Assembly: GCA_026545225.1 (NCBI GenBank)
Contig: CM048849.1
Coordinates: 42,370,336-42,434,335, forward strand
Reading direction: 5' to 3'
Source: Cornus controversa
Taxonomy: Eukaryota; Streptophyta; Magnoliopsida; Cornales; Cornaceae
Length of the DNA: 64,000 bases
Part shown: positions 11,851 through 24,782 of the stretch, one piece after another
How the letters are laid out: each line of letters opens with the position of its first letter
Numbering within the stretch: the first letter of the stretch is position 1
Program-made: the position numbers and the translations under genes
The notes under the pieces: generated by a model
Told to the model about the DNA's origin: nothing
Databases searched by the model: none
The model's input: only the letters and a program-made list of their open reading frames with translations

Positions 11851-12009
11851 TGGATAATACTACTCAAGCAGATTCTTAGGCAGAATTCATAGGCAGAAAC
11901 TTTTACATCCATTGGATGCATGTGGTTAGTGTATGTGGTGGGGCCTACCACATGCATCCAATGGATGTAAAAGTTTCTACTTATGAATTCTGCTTGAGTA
12001 GCATTACCC
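11851..12009. mobile_element. Fold-back MITE, hAT-like
   Basis: 159 bp that is nearly one long inverted repeat: the left arm contains CTACTCAAGCAG, AGAAACTTTTACATCCATTGG and ATGCATGTGG, and the right arm is their reverse complement, around a short GGGGCC-centred loop. It is flanked by a perfect 8-bp AAAACAAA (11843-11850, 12010-12017). The equivalent site in block B (about 31700-31712) is empty, which confirms insertion after the duplication. The 8-bp duplication points to hAT mobilisation. Confidence 0.85.
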
Positions 12010-12059
12010 AAAACAAACGATAATGATTTTTGGACCTAATAGTCGAACTGAAAATGCTA

Positions 12060-12830
12060 GTAGAATAAAATTTTTTCTTAGAAACTAGCTTTGATCAAGC
12101 CATTTTAGGACCAAAATTTGAGTAGAGGCCACTGAGACTTTGGACCAGGTCTAGATTATAATGTGTTCCTATCCGACAGTAGATGAGCATAGTACATTTA
12201 CTTGCTCAAATCCTTTTTCAGATGAATGAGAAAATGGCTTTGAAAGTGTGGTGATGAACTTGGTTTCCAAGTCTTGCAAATGGTTTTATTCCCACATGAA
12301 ATAATTAAGTCCCATATTGGAATATTACTAAACACACTATTTGAGCGTATATATATGTAAGTATGAAATAAGGAGTCACAACCTAAGTGGTGTAGTGGGT
12401 ATGAACATGCTCCTTATTGGGCTTGGCCTGAACCAAATCACATGTGCTCTCAGTCCAATCCGACCCTAGGCCTCTGTCCTTAAAATAATATTTTTTTATT
12501 AAAAAGGGCTAAGTTGTCTTTAAAATAATATTTTTTATTAAAAAGGGCTAAGTGGTGAACTGAAATAATGTATCGCATATGAGAATTTGACGACTATGAG
12601 CAAAGAGTTACATGAGTGGTTGTTAAAAGTTAGTTGGGTGGTTAAAAGGTAGTTGGGGTTAGTTGTTTGATTTAAATCGAACAAGTGCACCGTACCCCAC
12701 GTCTCTTAGACTGAAACAACATGTTAAATACCTTTTCAGTTTGAAATGAAGAGGTGCAACCACATCTATAAATACCCAGGCTTCATATGAACCCAAGTCA
12801 AGTGGGTTCGAGCCATATGGTTAGCCATGA
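12060..12830 (+). repeat. LTR-like repeat family, copy 1
   Basis: Begins near TTAGAAACTAGCTTTGATCAAGCC and includes TTGGAATATTACTAAACAC, TATATATATGTAAGTATG and AAGTGGTGTAGTGGGTATG. Further copies lie at about 31770-32470 and 38327-38830 (with a detached tail near 39560-39840). The third copy starts TGTTGGAAACTAAC, an LTR-like terminus. No coding sequence. Probably LTR fragments of an old copia-type element. Confidence 0.55.
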
Positions 12831-13361
12831 CATATATGTTTGAATCCAGTAGTCCAAATTGATTTTATTTCAATTTTAACTTCATTTTTAGTTTGATTTG
12901 AGTCAAAGAGAGAGTATTACGTAGATGTTGGTTCACCGATTCAATTAGTTTGGAGTTGTTTGCACAAAAAAATAAGCTTTAGTCAGTCAAGCGGTTTTGG
13001 GATTAATGTCACTTGAAACAAAGCCTATCGAAAGAGGGATCGTTCATGCTTGACCGACTCAAGCCACGAATGAGGGTAACAAATGCCATGTCAGCAAGAC
13101 ACGATCTAACAAGATTCGATTCACCCCTCAAAGAGAAGATAAGAGCAAGGACAAATGTAGTTACAGGCCAATAAGTGGCGCACCGACAATGATTGAAGAT
13201 AGCCACGAACAATAAGATTTGCTTGGTCGAAGCCATGATGGTTACCGGATAAAAAAATGCATTTAATGCTCTGATATATAAGAGATAAGCAAATATTATT
13301 ATCTCTTAAAAGGCTATCACCGCCCTGATATAGCTTCATTGAAAATCTTCAAAAGACTGTG

Positions 13362-14792
13362 TGATTCGTGTGTGAGTGTGACTCAAAAAGTATATCAATT
13401 AAAATTTCCACACTTCGCAATAGAACGAATTCCTTGCAGAATAGGGCTATCGAAAGGAATGGGTATCGAACCTCAAGGACTGTGGTCTGATCGAGTTGAA
13501 TTGTTAGGACTAATTCTAATTAAATTTAAAAGAAATAAATTCTGATTTTTAATTCTAAATTAACTAATGAAGCAATTGAACAAAAGTAAGAAAGACTAAG
13601 GAGTGTAGAGAATATAAGATAAGTCTAGGGTAATTGATTTCACCACTAACTTCACAATCAATGGTCAATTGAACTAACTATGGGGCATCATATCATGCAT
13701 AAGTGGTGTCGGTGGCTACAAGCTCACCTCCATCCGTCAAGAAGATAACATATAATTAAGGCTAAGTCATGGACTATCTTCGATTGGCATGGGCCATCTG
13801 CCTAACTACTCTAATCTAAGGTGCAGTATGGTTCATCTTCTCTAGGCATAATCCATCAAAGCTTTAATGATATATTCAACGAAAACCATTGTGTAATAAT
13901 CACTCTCATGATCACAGAAAATAAGAGGGACGAGTTCAATAACAACAATCAAGTATCTAAGACAAGATAAGAAATCATTGAAACTGAATTTATAAGACTT
14001 TTATTGCTCAATTCTATAAGAATCCTCTAAATTACACAATCTATGAATGAATACAAAAATCCCCAATAATTAGAACAATCAAACCAGTGATGTTTAGTTA
14101 GGGCTCCATCAGAACCCTGGTGGCTGAACTAGCCGCTCATGATACGCCTTGTTCTCCAATGATTCTCTATTCCCAAAAGCTCTTCAAAGCTGCTGCCAAG
14201 CCTCCTCAATACAGCCCTAATTTATCACTTTAAATAGCCAAGAGAATACATCAAAGTCCTAATCCAATTAGGAATTAATTAGGTTTTCCCGCAGCACTAA
14301 TCAGGTGGGTTTTTTCTGCTGACTTCGGCCCAACTTTTGACCCACTAGAAGTCCGATTTACGGAATTTTTGTGAAATACAAAAGTGTGCAGAATCGAATT
14401 TCGTTCAACCCTGCGCGGGAATTATGTCGATTTGAAGCTCGGAAATAAGACTTCTGGTCCGTTTTCCAAAACGGGATTAAGACTGTATTATGCGCAGATT
14501 TGGGCTTCAGGCCCGAAACCTTCTTAAGCTGTTGTAATTCTCTTGGACCTCTTCCTTGGGCTGATTTGAGTTAAATTATGGAGTTGAATGGATCCCTTTG
14601 GAGTAGGCTTCATCTAACCATCTTGGATGTCATCTTTAAAAGCCCAAAATCTTGGTTTTAACTGAAATAATCATTAAGGCCCTGAAAATACAGAAAACAC
14701 TAAAATAAAGTAAAATCACAAAATAATCTATCACTAAGAGAATAAAATATATAAATTAAGAGGTTAGAATGCGCAACATTCGATGCCGATCA
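13362..14792. mobile_element. Solo LTR-like element, copy 1 (1.43 kb)
   Basis: Seen: begins TGATTCGTGTGTGAG, ends GATGCCGATCA (TG...CA termini), and is flanked by a perfect 5-bp duplication CTGTG (13357-13361, 14793-14797). Block B has the empty site at about 33005 (AATCTGACTC). A second copy of the same family (54481-55994) has its own 5-bp duplication. No coding capacity and no internal domain. TG...CA ends plus a 5-bp duplication are the hallmark of a solo LTR left by recombination between two LTRs. Orientation of transcription is not settled. Confidence 0.85.
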
Positions 14793-14797
14793 CTGTG

Positions 14798-16998
14798 ACT
14801 CATTCTTCACCTTCCTCCTCAAGCAATATTAGATATTTTACCGACATCGATCAATCACTGACCATGTGAGATATCCTCCCAAAATATCTAGAAAGGTACG
14901 TTCATCTGAACCGTTTATCCCAAAGAATTCCAATCCAATGACCTATCAAGCTCAAGACTCTCTAAACGAAAGACCCTCTACATCTAAGTTCAAGGTCCAA
15001 GCACCAAATAGAGACCCTTTATTTAAATTATGGAGGCTTACTCCACAACTGAACCTGGTTTATGTTTTATTAATTTCAGTCATATAGAAGGCATCTAATC
15101 GCCGTTAAACTTAGGTTTACCTTTAAGCCTAATTTAATGTATTCATCGCTTTTACATTCTAGTTGAATTACAGTTCATTTACTTACAATCTTTCATTTAC
15201 TTTCTCGCACTTTATAGTATTTCATTTGCTTTCTATGCATTTACAGACTCTCATTTATAGTCTTTCATTTAACATGTTTTGTCTTTCAATAATTTACTTT
15301 AAAACACTATAGTTTTTTTTCAAAATGTGTCCATAGAAACCATAAAATCCTTTACTACCTGATAAGACTCGCGACTAAGCTTTATTCGGCAATTAGTGCC
15401 AATGATGAGGAAGTCACGGGGTACTTGCTAGGACGGTATTTGGACATTCTACTAAGAAAGGACTCACCGGCCCCTCACCACCCGACAACAATGTCATTAG
15501 TTTGACTATTGCACCTTTGGGTGACACTCGGTTGTTAGTTGAAAAGCCTCGTCAATATGGTTCAACTTCGTCAGTAATGCCATACAAGGCAAAAGTAAAC
15601 AAACCTTTGAGAGGGTCATTCCTGCTCTCCGTAATCATCAAAAGTCAGATAAAGGAAAACCATGATGACCACAACGGTCATGGCAAACCTAGGAATTATT
15701 CTTTGCTTAAAAAGTTAACTCGGTCGAACACGATTGAGACCATGAAGCGTCAAACTATGGCGCAATTCAATTTTAACATACACCTCTCACATCCAGGCAT
15801 ACTTGACAGACCGAGTCTCCGCCAAGCGAGTAAGAATCCCTAAATGAGCAATCAACTCAAGTGAGGCCTTGCCACCTTTACACCGCGAGGGACCAACGAA
15901 CGTCTGCACAACAACAACAAGAGAAGGATCACCAATGCATGGAAACCAAAGAGCCAAACAGGAGTGCTACTACTAATGAAAGAAAGATCATTTATCCTGG
16001 GAGACAAGCGCCATGGAGTCCGTACAACACCATGTGATTAGTCAATTGTCATAAGGATGCAGTATTAAATACTAGCCTCGATCTAATTCTAGGTTTTTTT
16101 TTTGTATTTATTTTATTTTATTATAATAAATTATATTAACAATTTATGTGATTTTTGTATGTTAGTATAATTATCACATGATCTTAAATAGTATCATATT
16201 ATGCATAGATTCTCTAACAATCTTAAGATAATTGAAGTGCTATGCTTTAATATATGCTATTATTTAAGATAGTGATTTTTATATTGATTAGGAAATACTG
16301 ATGACAGTATTAGTTAAATATTATGTGACATATTTAATAGTAGAATACTTGTGTTGTTCAATATGATGTGAAATTATTTGTAATACTTTGATTTCTATAT
16401 TTGTGAAATGTTGAATAAGCATTGGATTGATTTATAAATTCATTAATGTGAAAATCATATTATTGTATTACATAGTTATTAATATTGTGAATGGCATTTG
16501 ATATGATTATTTCTCGTTGTTACATTCAAGTGTGATAAATGTTATATAATATGATATTTATCTGATGTTATATTATTGAGTAGTGTTATATTTAAATTTT
16601 GTTATTAGATATCTAGATCAATATTATTATAATGTGACAAATGACAAGTTAATTAAAATTATTATTATTGTCGAGTATAAGGAGAAGTTTTGAGAACTTC
16701 TCTAATAATATTCAAGGCACGTGCTATGCTAGAGGAAAAATTTGGTGCAAGAGGCATATACACCATACTAGAAATTATAAAGACCACTGAGATAACATGA
16801 TAAAGAGAGTTTATCATTTCTAAAATCAAGTTGGTAGTCAAATTAGAGGGTGATGAGTCGATATTCCTCATCATATCCACTCTGATAAAAGAATTTTTAT
16901 AAAAGATGAAGATTAATTAATCTTCATGAAAAAATCATCTACTGCCAAAATATGGTTGTATTATAAATGACCTCAAGAAGAGAACTCATTTTAACATC
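14798..16998. repeat. Non-coding part of block A matching 33000-35273
   Basis: This stretch and its partner in block B start CTCATTCTTCACCTTCCTCC and share GACTCGCGACTA, a block of about 350 bases with short open frames, and a very AT-rich 3' kilobase. The open frames (15502-15843 and 33697-34251) do not match each other over their full lengths and match no family I know. I treat them as chance frames in an old retrotransposon-like repeat. Confidence 0.55.
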
Positions 16999-17488
16999 TT
17001 TTGAAGTGCTTAAAACTTTTATTTGTTACATAACTAATATTTTCATATCTTAATTGCTCTACCCACTCTCTTGCATAATTAATTTTTTCAAGTGATTTTT
17101 TTTATCCAGTGTTGAAAATATTCCTTCATCTATGTCTCAATCAATTTACTGAAGGTGTATATAATTAATATTATTATTTTTGGTCAATAAATTACTAACA
17201 AAAAGATGCCATTTTAATTACTGTTTAATTATTTAGTCAGAATTATGAATAGTAATTTAGAGGTGATTTAGTAGTTTAGTTCGTAGCTGGATTCTAACAT
17301 GGAAGATGCAAAACTATAATTAATTATAACTTAGTCTTAAGTTACTTGGCGAATAATAACAACTCCATGTTTTTTTTGCCTTTTTGGAGCTTTCTTTCCA
17401 TAGAGACATGAAAAGAAAAAATTGTGTCTGTTATGTCAACTATATGTATTATCTAATGATATCAAAGGTTAATTATAGAACCCATGAT

Positions 17489-17489
<1 letters not shown>

Positions 17490-17535
<46 letters not shown>
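17490..17535. repeat. (AT)n microsatellite
   Basis: About 23 AT dinucleotides. The corresponding site in block B (about 42497-42525) has a shorter interrupted AT tract. Useful as a length-polymorphic marker. Confidence 0.95.
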
Positions 17536-17537
<2 letters not shown>

Positions 17538-17728
17538 AACCAGTATTCGTGATTTATCCTTTTAAAGGACAAGGGCCCTATACAGATATTTCAGACAATT
17601 GTTAAACCATGAAGCAAAAGCTTCACAGCAGAGAACTGTTCCATGTTTCATGGAGATGGAGGCATTACAAGTGACCTGCATTATAAGAGAGATTGATAAT
17701 TAATCGAGAGAGAGAGAGAGAGAGTTAC

Positions 17729-17743
17729 CAACAATATAGGAAC
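17729..17743 (-). pseudogene. NPF transporter relic: last 15 bases of exon 1 plus donor site in block A
   Basis: The minus strand reads the end of exon 1 (TTCCTATATTGTTG) directly followed by a GT donor and the same GA/CT-rich intron start as the intact gene at 42768/42767. Upstream of it (plus-strand 17744 onward) homology to exon 1 ends abruptly. Together with the exon 3 relic this shows that block A once carried the same gene, since both ends of intron sequence survive. Confidence 0.8.
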
Positions 17744-17999
17744 GATTCACTCCATTACATGGTAAACAAAACAATAGATGTAACGACCTGGCTTACTCCA
17801 TCACATAGTATGATATTTTTTGCTTTCGGCCAAACTTGCACAGTATGGTATGATATTTTTCATAAGGCCAAACAGTTGTTTTCTTGAGTTTTACTCTCAA
17901 AAGGCTCCTCATTCTCTTTATACACCTAGGCGATGCTACAATCGCCCTCCATACGGAGGAGGACCCCCATCTTTGGCCAGTCACCCTCCATAGGGATCT

Positions 18000-18200
18000 C
18001 TAGTTAGGTTCAGCTCTAATACCATTTGTAACGACTCACTCTACCACATGATATGATATTGTCCACTTTGGGCCAAGCGTGCACGGTTTTGCTCTTAAGT
18101 TTACTCAAAAGGTTTCATACCAATTGGAGATTGTACCATATAGATATAGCACATCTTCTTTCCACACCTAGGCGATATGGGCTGCCACAATAGAAGAGCT
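18000..18200 (-). repeat. Interspersed repeat with ATATTGTCCACTTTGG core, block A copy
   Basis: Contains CATTTGTAACGACTCACTC, GATATTGTCCACTTTGGGCC and CACATCTTCTTTCCACACC. The same family is at 43321-43520 (block B partner) and, in two units and the opposite orientation, at 58265-58837. No coding potential. Probably a degenerate TRIM or LTR. Confidence 0.6.
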
Positions 18201-18957
18201 TTTTCGCAAATGACGATATTATCCTTGCCAAATTGTGCATTAAAAGACATATTTTTGTGCTTTAAGGTTTTCTAATCCGAATTATGTTAGAGGGGTCAAA
18301 CATTATTTATACGGAAAAATACATAATCATATGTCTCAAGAACCCTAAATCACATTCTCATATGAGTTGGATAGTCAACATGTGGGGGTATGATCACAAT
18401 AAAATGTGTGACAATTATTAAAAAAATTAAATCCTCCAAAACATTTTAAAAAATGATATTCAGACAGAAGATTTTAGCCAAAATCATTTGTGGATGACTT
18501 TGTATCCTTAAGAAGCATTGTGGTGGGATTTGCTCTGGGTTCCAACACATGTGTCCTATGGATACAAAATCTTTAGCCGAAGACTTCTGCTTAAGTCTTC
18601 GGCCTGAATAACATGGTTCAAACATATAAGGGATGCCCTATCTTACAATATGGTAGAAGTGACGTAAGATTAATATGACATGTATCCTTAATATATAATT
18701 ATATATGAAAAGAAAAGAAAAGAAATAACAATTGCTTAAATGTTTATTTTTACGTGAGTCAATTTGATACCTAATGTATGATCTCTTACAACGACAAGTT
18801 GTTGGCGCATATAAGGGAGATGTTTTTACTTGTGTAGACGCATTTTGAAACAATGAGTGTCAAGAGTCTGCAAAGAGGACAATATCTCACGAGTCCATGA
18901 GAGTGTTTATGTCATATCTATGTGTGTGTAATCCATTATTTGAATGGATTCGTGTTA

Positions 18958-19480
18958 CTCCCACTCCCCCTACCCTCTCCCCCCCCCCCCCACTCTAGAT
19001 GGTCCCTTGGCACCACCGAGTATGGAAAACTAATTCGTCAGTCCTTCGTTGCAAACTCTCACATCTTCTTTACATGTGATTTCTCTCGACCTATTTGGTT
19101 ATCCATAAAAGAAAAATGATGATTCCATGTTGGCCCCTCTAGATAAACAGATCTCGTGGCCAGGACATTACACCATCGGATAGCAAAAAATGGAGCAAAC
19201 TATCAACAAAATCACTCTCTCTTCCACAGTTTACCAAATTAGGGCTAAACAAAACTCGCACATCTTCAGAGGAAAGAACAACTCCCAATATAAGATCAAC
19301 CTTCTCATCAGAGGTCAACTCATGAGGTTGCAACAAAAGGACTCTGCATTGACTAGATGAGTAGCGATGGACGGAGACTAGCTTGCCCTCTTCTTTCATC
19401 TCCACCTCGATCTCCAGATCACCCTCAATGAGGATCTGATTCAAATGAAAAGATATCCCCATTTGAACAACTGGATTGTT
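18958..19480 (+). mobile_element. 3' fragment of a LINE (non-LTR) retrotransposon
   Basis: Seen: after a poly-C stretch (18978-18993), the plus strand reads QSFVANSHIFFTCDFSRPIW (about 19040-19105). This resembles the zinc-binding C-terminal domain of plant LINE reverse transcriptases (zf-RVT: H-x-F-F-x-C-x-F). About 100 bases further, in another frame, TVYQIRAKQNSHIFRGKNN fits the segment that follows that domain in the same family. Stops and a frameshift lie between them. The catalytic reverse transcriptase is absent. The fragment begins exactly where homology to block B ends, so its insertion or a deletion may define that edge. Confidence 0.65.
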
Positions 19481-22185
19481 ATTTATCGATACAACTCTAA
19501 CGGGTAATTAATGAGCATTGGGCTTGATCCGGGGCCTGTCTAGGTTCTCAAAAATGTTTGTTATCCCAAGTTTCTTAAACTATTACTTATCTCAATAATA
19601 TTAACTTGAATTTTTGAAGAAAACAAAATGGTGTTGCATGTTTTATTATTAAAACAATTAGTATCTGAACCTAATTTGTCCAATCTGAATTTAACTTAAA
19701 TTTAAAAACCAAGGGTTCGATCAACTAATCGACCGAGTGGATGATTATATCGTCAGCGTGTGTGCTAGAGTGCCAGAGTCATGCAGTCGACTCAACAGAG
19801 AATGAGTTGGTTGAATAAAGTATCTCTTTTGATAATAATGTAAAATTACGCGATTAGTATAAGGAGTGATAATACCAAACTCCCTATTGAATTTTTTTTT
19901 GCCTTAATGAAGATGATTTGAGTTTTGCACAAAAGAATTGTGAGATTGAATTGTAAAAAAGGAGATAATGAGGGAAATGTAGATAAACACACTGATTAGA
20001 GGAGGTACAAAACAAGCAAGTATGAGGGAGATGTAGAGTAAGGAGAGATAAGACAATATTCTGTGAGAATATTGGGGAGATAGATTTGTACGTGATGAAA
20101 AATTTTGTTGAGTGGTCGTGGAATCCTGAACTAGGAGTTCATTTCATTTATGTATAGTAGTTAAATACAACTAACTTCCTAAAAAATGATTACAAGATAA
20201 TAATGAAATAAACAAATTACAATAAAAGGACAATACAAGAAAATATATATCAATGCATGTGTCTTCAAATTGCTTCTTTGCCTCAGTCTTATACAGTCCA
20301 AATCATACTCAACCTTATCTTTATGCGACTTCACAACTAAACTTCCGCAGCCTTATTTGTATAGTCTGTCATAGTTTTCACAGGGTTATAGCTTAGCAAA
20401 TACCTTCTCATTAATATAACATACCCCAGTCTTGTAAGAGTTCATCTTCAATGTAAACTAACCAACTATATATATATATATCACATAGGCAACTTTAATG
20501 ACCCATTCAGTGTTCAGTGTTAAAAATCCCTGTTAACTTATCCTTATGTGTTTATCCTATCCAATCTTCAAGAGTCCACTCCTAATCCGCCTCTTATATT
20601 ATTTTAGAAGAGTCCCAACTGAAGTCATGCACTTGAGTATATCACTTAAACCAAACCTCAGCTCCTTATATGTAGGTGGCACAATTTTTACATATAAAAC
20701 AATATTAGGATTAATATTCACATGTCAAACTCTCAATTGCCTTAACTATCGCCAAAGTGCCAGCCACCTGGCACCACTTTTGGATGTCAACACTAAGTTC
20801 AACTAGTCTACCTCTTCATTGGTGGCTTTTAGTCTCAACTTCTACGCCCTTGTCAAGGTTTCAAGACTAGCAGGAAAAAGAAGAAGTTCAAATTAAAGTC
20901 AAACTTACGTTGAAGATTTAATATCTCTGAGTTGATTATCCTGTCAATAATGTCTAAGTTGCACCCCTAATCTAATGGCCCTTAGTTACATTTTTAATTT
21001 TTTTCCCTGCTCTTAAAAAAAATACAACTGCTATTACTTCTCTTTTTTTTTTTCTTTTTAGTTTCCTCCTTTTCTTTCATTGGTGTCACATTAAAAATAT
21101 TTATTTAAAAAAATTAAAAACTCTACTTCTTAAATCTATACATATACATGATATAAAGTGAAGCTCTTCAAACTTTTCAAGCAATCTTCAATATCATTTC
21201 CTTTAGGCCTAGTTTGGTTGAAAAGAAATGGAAGGAAAAGAAAAGAAAGAAAATGGAGGGATATGGTTTTTTGTGTTTAGTATAAAATTTTGGATGGGAA
21301 AAAAAAAAGAATGGAAGGATTTGGAGGGATACATTAAAGCATGAATAGTAACTTTTGTTATCCTACCATAAATAAGAGGAAACAGACGAAAATACTAGCA
21401 TCTTTTATTGAAATTTTATTAATACCAGTAACTCTCTATTTTATATTATTTCTTAAAATAGTCTGAAATAGAAGTTTACTATTGGTGAGATTCTTATAAA
21501 TATGGAATCCCCTGAATACTCAATAATTACTCTAGTAATCCCACAAGTTGAATAAAGCCCTAATCCTCTAGGACCACACACTACTTGCTCTCAGTTTATT
21601 GTGCTAGCGTTGACCTTTGTCCCCCATTTTCAAGAGAGTCCAAGTTGATAAAATTACTATGATTATGACGTTTCGTTAGTTTTAACACTCTAAAAAAAAT
21701 TAAAAAAAATAAATAAATAAGACTAAGAGTGATTTGCATTTCACATAAAAATTTGAAGTTTGTTACAAACGTCACTAACCATTACATAGGCAGATAATGA
21801 TAGGAATTCAAATCTTACAAAAATATAGAGAATCCAATTTCTTACAATATTTTAATAATGAATCAGCAGTATTCATGTGGGAATTTGGTCTCAATTTGTT
21901 TTTTATTTGATTATTATTTGTGTAAATTACACTTATCTACTGAGATTTATAAATACTACAGGTAGGAGTTCTTTTTGTTAGTGAATTTACCTCTTTTCCT
22001 ATTCAGATAGGAGTTCATTTATAATAAATTACAAAAAAAAAAACTTAGACTTCAAGATTTTATAAGAAGATGTCTAGGTTTTCAAATGGACGTGAATGAT
22101 GGATATGATTTTATAACATTTTAAAGGAATTTATATAGTGATGGGATAGAGATGGAAAGAAAAACATGGAACAAATAGAACATTT
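19481..22185. other. Repeat-derived non-coding DNA
   Basis: I find no gene. 20690-20800 (AATTGCCTTAACTATCGCC, then GCCACCTGGCACCACTTTTGG and ATGTCAA) matches the DNA just left of the Athila-like element (44340-44409), so both belong to an older repeat family. Near 21206 the motif GGCCTAGTTTGGTTG next to TTA looks like one end of a Tourist-like MITE, but I could not find the other end. The rest is AT-rich with poly-A and poly-T runs. Confidence 0.5.
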
Positions 22186-23640
22186 CAATGCTTTAATCTG
22201 TCCGTGTGAGTTATGCGGTGCGAAAACGGTTTAGTTAATTTAGAGTGAGATGCTAATCTTTAGACCTAGAGGGGGGGTGAATAGGTCATCTTGCCCAATT
22301 TTTATGATTGATTAATTACCCACAATTATTATCAAATACGCATCCAAACCAATCACAAAATATGTAGAGCAAGTAAAGAAAAGTTAGAGATGACACCAGG
22401 AATTTTACGTAGAAATCAAGTCGGAAAAAATCACGGGGGTGAGGCAGAAGCCCCAGAGAAACCAATCCACTATCTCGAAGCAAAGTACATCAGACTCTAT
22501 CCAGGACTCACATCCACTATACTCTGACAAGAACTTGATGCGGAACACCTCAGGCTTACAATTGTCACAACACGTCCAATCTGCTGTAGACTCCTGGCTA
22601 ACGTCACAATTCTTCCAGAAGGATAGCTGAAAGAATAACAATACTCAACAAGTATTTTGTTTCCCTTGTAGTGATCGTTTCTTTTCCTCTTCAGATAAAA
22701 TTTTGTAGTTTCAAGGAACCACCTCTGCTGTTCTTGATCAAACTTTGTAGAATAATATTGTCTTGAAGATTCCGTTAATCAGATGAAGAAGAACATCACA
22801 AACTTAAACACTCTGTGTGTGTGTGCTCTCAAAAATAAAATCAATGAAGATTTTCTCTCAAAAATTCCTCTTTTAGCTCTCAAAAATATATTATCTCTAA
22901 CAGTTAAATCATTAAGTTTCTTCTTTTCCCTACTTTGATTGAAGCATAAAGAGGTATTTATAAGGTTTAGAATTCTTAGTTTACTTGGAAAACAAGTTTA
23001 AAATACCTAAGGAAAGTTTTAGAGATGTTTTGGTTGACTAGGAAAGCAATTCGGATCAAAAAGAAAATTTTCACGCGCATCAGCTAAGTTGGATCGGTCC
23101 TAAAAATTGGGGACCGGTGGGACTTTTGCAGACACTTAGAATTTCCAAAGTCCTGAGAAAAGTCGGACCGGTCCTAATATTTGGGGACGGGTGGAACTTT
23201 TCAGACATGTTGAATTTTGAAAGTCCTGAGAGAAGTTGGACCGGTCCTCATATTTGGGGATCGGTGGAATTTAGCAAAAATTCAATTTTTACATTTAAAG
23301 CATAATTTCCAAATCCTAAGCCCACCAAACTTCAAAACATAGTGTCCTCACTCACATACATGTTCTAAGTGATGTCCTCATCAAATCCACGGTATCGAGA
23401 CACTTTTCGTTCAACTCCGAAGATCGAGACACAAGATCAAACAAAAATTTCAACTCGATCCAACACCAAAATTTGTCAATTACAATTATATATCTCACAG
23501 TACGACGGTTATGGCTGTTAATTACTCTATAATCCGCTTTCATAGTGATTCCTCACTCATCCATAGACCAAGACATTCATGTTGATTTCTTACTCAAAGT
23601 TTCACTAAAACACTTTAATGATATGTTTGGAAACACTAGA
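22186..23640 (-). repeat. LTR-like repeat, minus-strand copy, with GGACCGGTCC subrepeats
   Basis: Read on the minus strand this matches 36370-37545 on the plus strand: both share TTGATGAGGACA/ATGGTGAGGACA-type starts, ACCGGTCC subrepeats, AAGTATTTTGTTTC, a stretch with CCTGAGGTGTTCC, and a C-rich end (CACCCCCCCTCTAGG) followed by CGCACCGCATAACTCACA. CCCCCCTCTAGG close to the end is typical of plant copia LTRs. At 23085-23275 three tandem units of about 70 bases each carry GGACCGGTCCT and GGGGACCGGTGG variants. No open frame is credible. Ends are approximate and I found no target duplication. Confidence 0.6.
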
Positions 23641-24696
23641 TCGGTGTATTGAAATTAGATTCGTAAGAAATTTTTTTAACTAGAAACAGTAAATAATTCT
23701 ATAACTTATACATAAATACTGGTGTTAGACACTTTGGTGATGCAACAAGTGATAGCAGAGCTTAAGGCCTATTTTAAGAAGTTTATACAAATCAATTGTT
23801 TGTAGAAAACAACAACAATGATTCTCTTCATATAATTTGAGTAAACTTAATGATTGTTAAAATTCCTCGCCAACAATGATTCTCGTGCACGTTGTCAATT
23901 TTCAATCCTCTTAATTCCCACTTCAAGTAGAGAGGCACGAGTGAGTTGTCAGTATTCAATTTTGGAGCCAAGAAATTCGCCCACTGAGATTATATAGAAA
24001 GAAAGTGACATTATGCTCACTACTATTTGGTAACAAGCTATATCACTTTGTACGGGTACAATTTTTTCCCCTATTTTCTTTTTCTTTTTTGTATTATAAG
24101 TGTCATATTTTGCATCATCAAACCATCAGCAGAGAAAAACCATATCAAGACATTTATTATCTTGTACAATTGTGTTTGTGATTATTAGCTTCGTGGAAAT
24201 ATATGAGCATGTTTACCTTAAAACGGTTAGTCCATCACATTTATGAATTCAAAAATTTTTGTGAGAAAGCGACCTTTAACAAAAGAAAATTTTCAAAGGA
24301 TCGTAATAATTTTATTAAAAAAAATGTTTACTTTATTATTTTTTAATTAATTTATTAAAAAAATAAATAAATTTATTATTTTAAAATTTCTTTTATAGAT
24401 ATAGAGAGATAGAGAAAGAGAGGATATAGAGAGGGGAGAAAGAGAGGAGACAAAGAGGGAACCAAGAGAGAAAGATAGGAAGAAAGAGAGATTTAAAAAA
24501 ATATATTAAGGGGGGCCTAGTGGTTTTTTTTTTTGTAATTTAAGGGGGGACAATGTCTCATATACAAGTATATAATACTGAAAGTATAAATATATAACAC
24601 TAAAAAAAAAAAATTGCCCCTACTGGCCCCAATGTGGGTTTGTGCCTAATCACATCACACTCTTATTTTTAACTTGCATCCTCAACCATTCCATAG
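23641..24696. other. AT-rich non-coding DNA
   Basis: No gene seen. It contains a purine-rich GAGAGA tract at about 24398-24490 and an interrupted poly-A at 24601-24613. It ends where homology to block A begins (TTAACACATTCTCAC at 24697). Confidence 0.55.
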
Positions 24697-24782
24697 TTAA
24701 CACATTCTCACGACCTCTTAATTCAAACACTTGAGGGTGCAATTTCGGTTGAGGGACCTTGATGATAGCTTATTTCTATTTA

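Larger units (their letters stand above)
7459..18957 (+). repeat. Duplicated block A (decayed copy of the NPF locus)
   Basis: Block A aligns by eye, in the same order and orientation, with block B (24697-44264). Matching landmarks: 7459/24697 (TTAACACATTCTCAC), 8020/26555, 9480/28140, 9600/30455, 9960/31140, 11697/31560, 12060/31770, 14798/33000, 16998/35273, 17000/41990, 17570/42550, 18030/43350 and 18957/44264. Mismatches are frequent but short alignments are unmistakable. Relative to B it lacks most of the NPF gene (B 28472-30440 and 35273-41985, and most of exon 1). It gained a Tourist-like MITE, a fold-back MITE and a solo LTR. Apart from those insertions and the gene scraps I see no genes in it. 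Confidence 0.85.

Noticed and set aside
15502-15843. Open frames at 15502-15843 and 33697-34251 that share sequence between blocks A and B.
   Set aside because: The shared reading is only part of each frame, lengths differ, and the surrounding DNA is repeat-like. No domain is recognisable.
19139-19462. A 107-codon minus-strand frame with an acidic, protein-like composition.
   Set aside because: The plus strand of the same DNA reads as the tail of a LINE; the minus frame matches no family I know and is probably a shadow.
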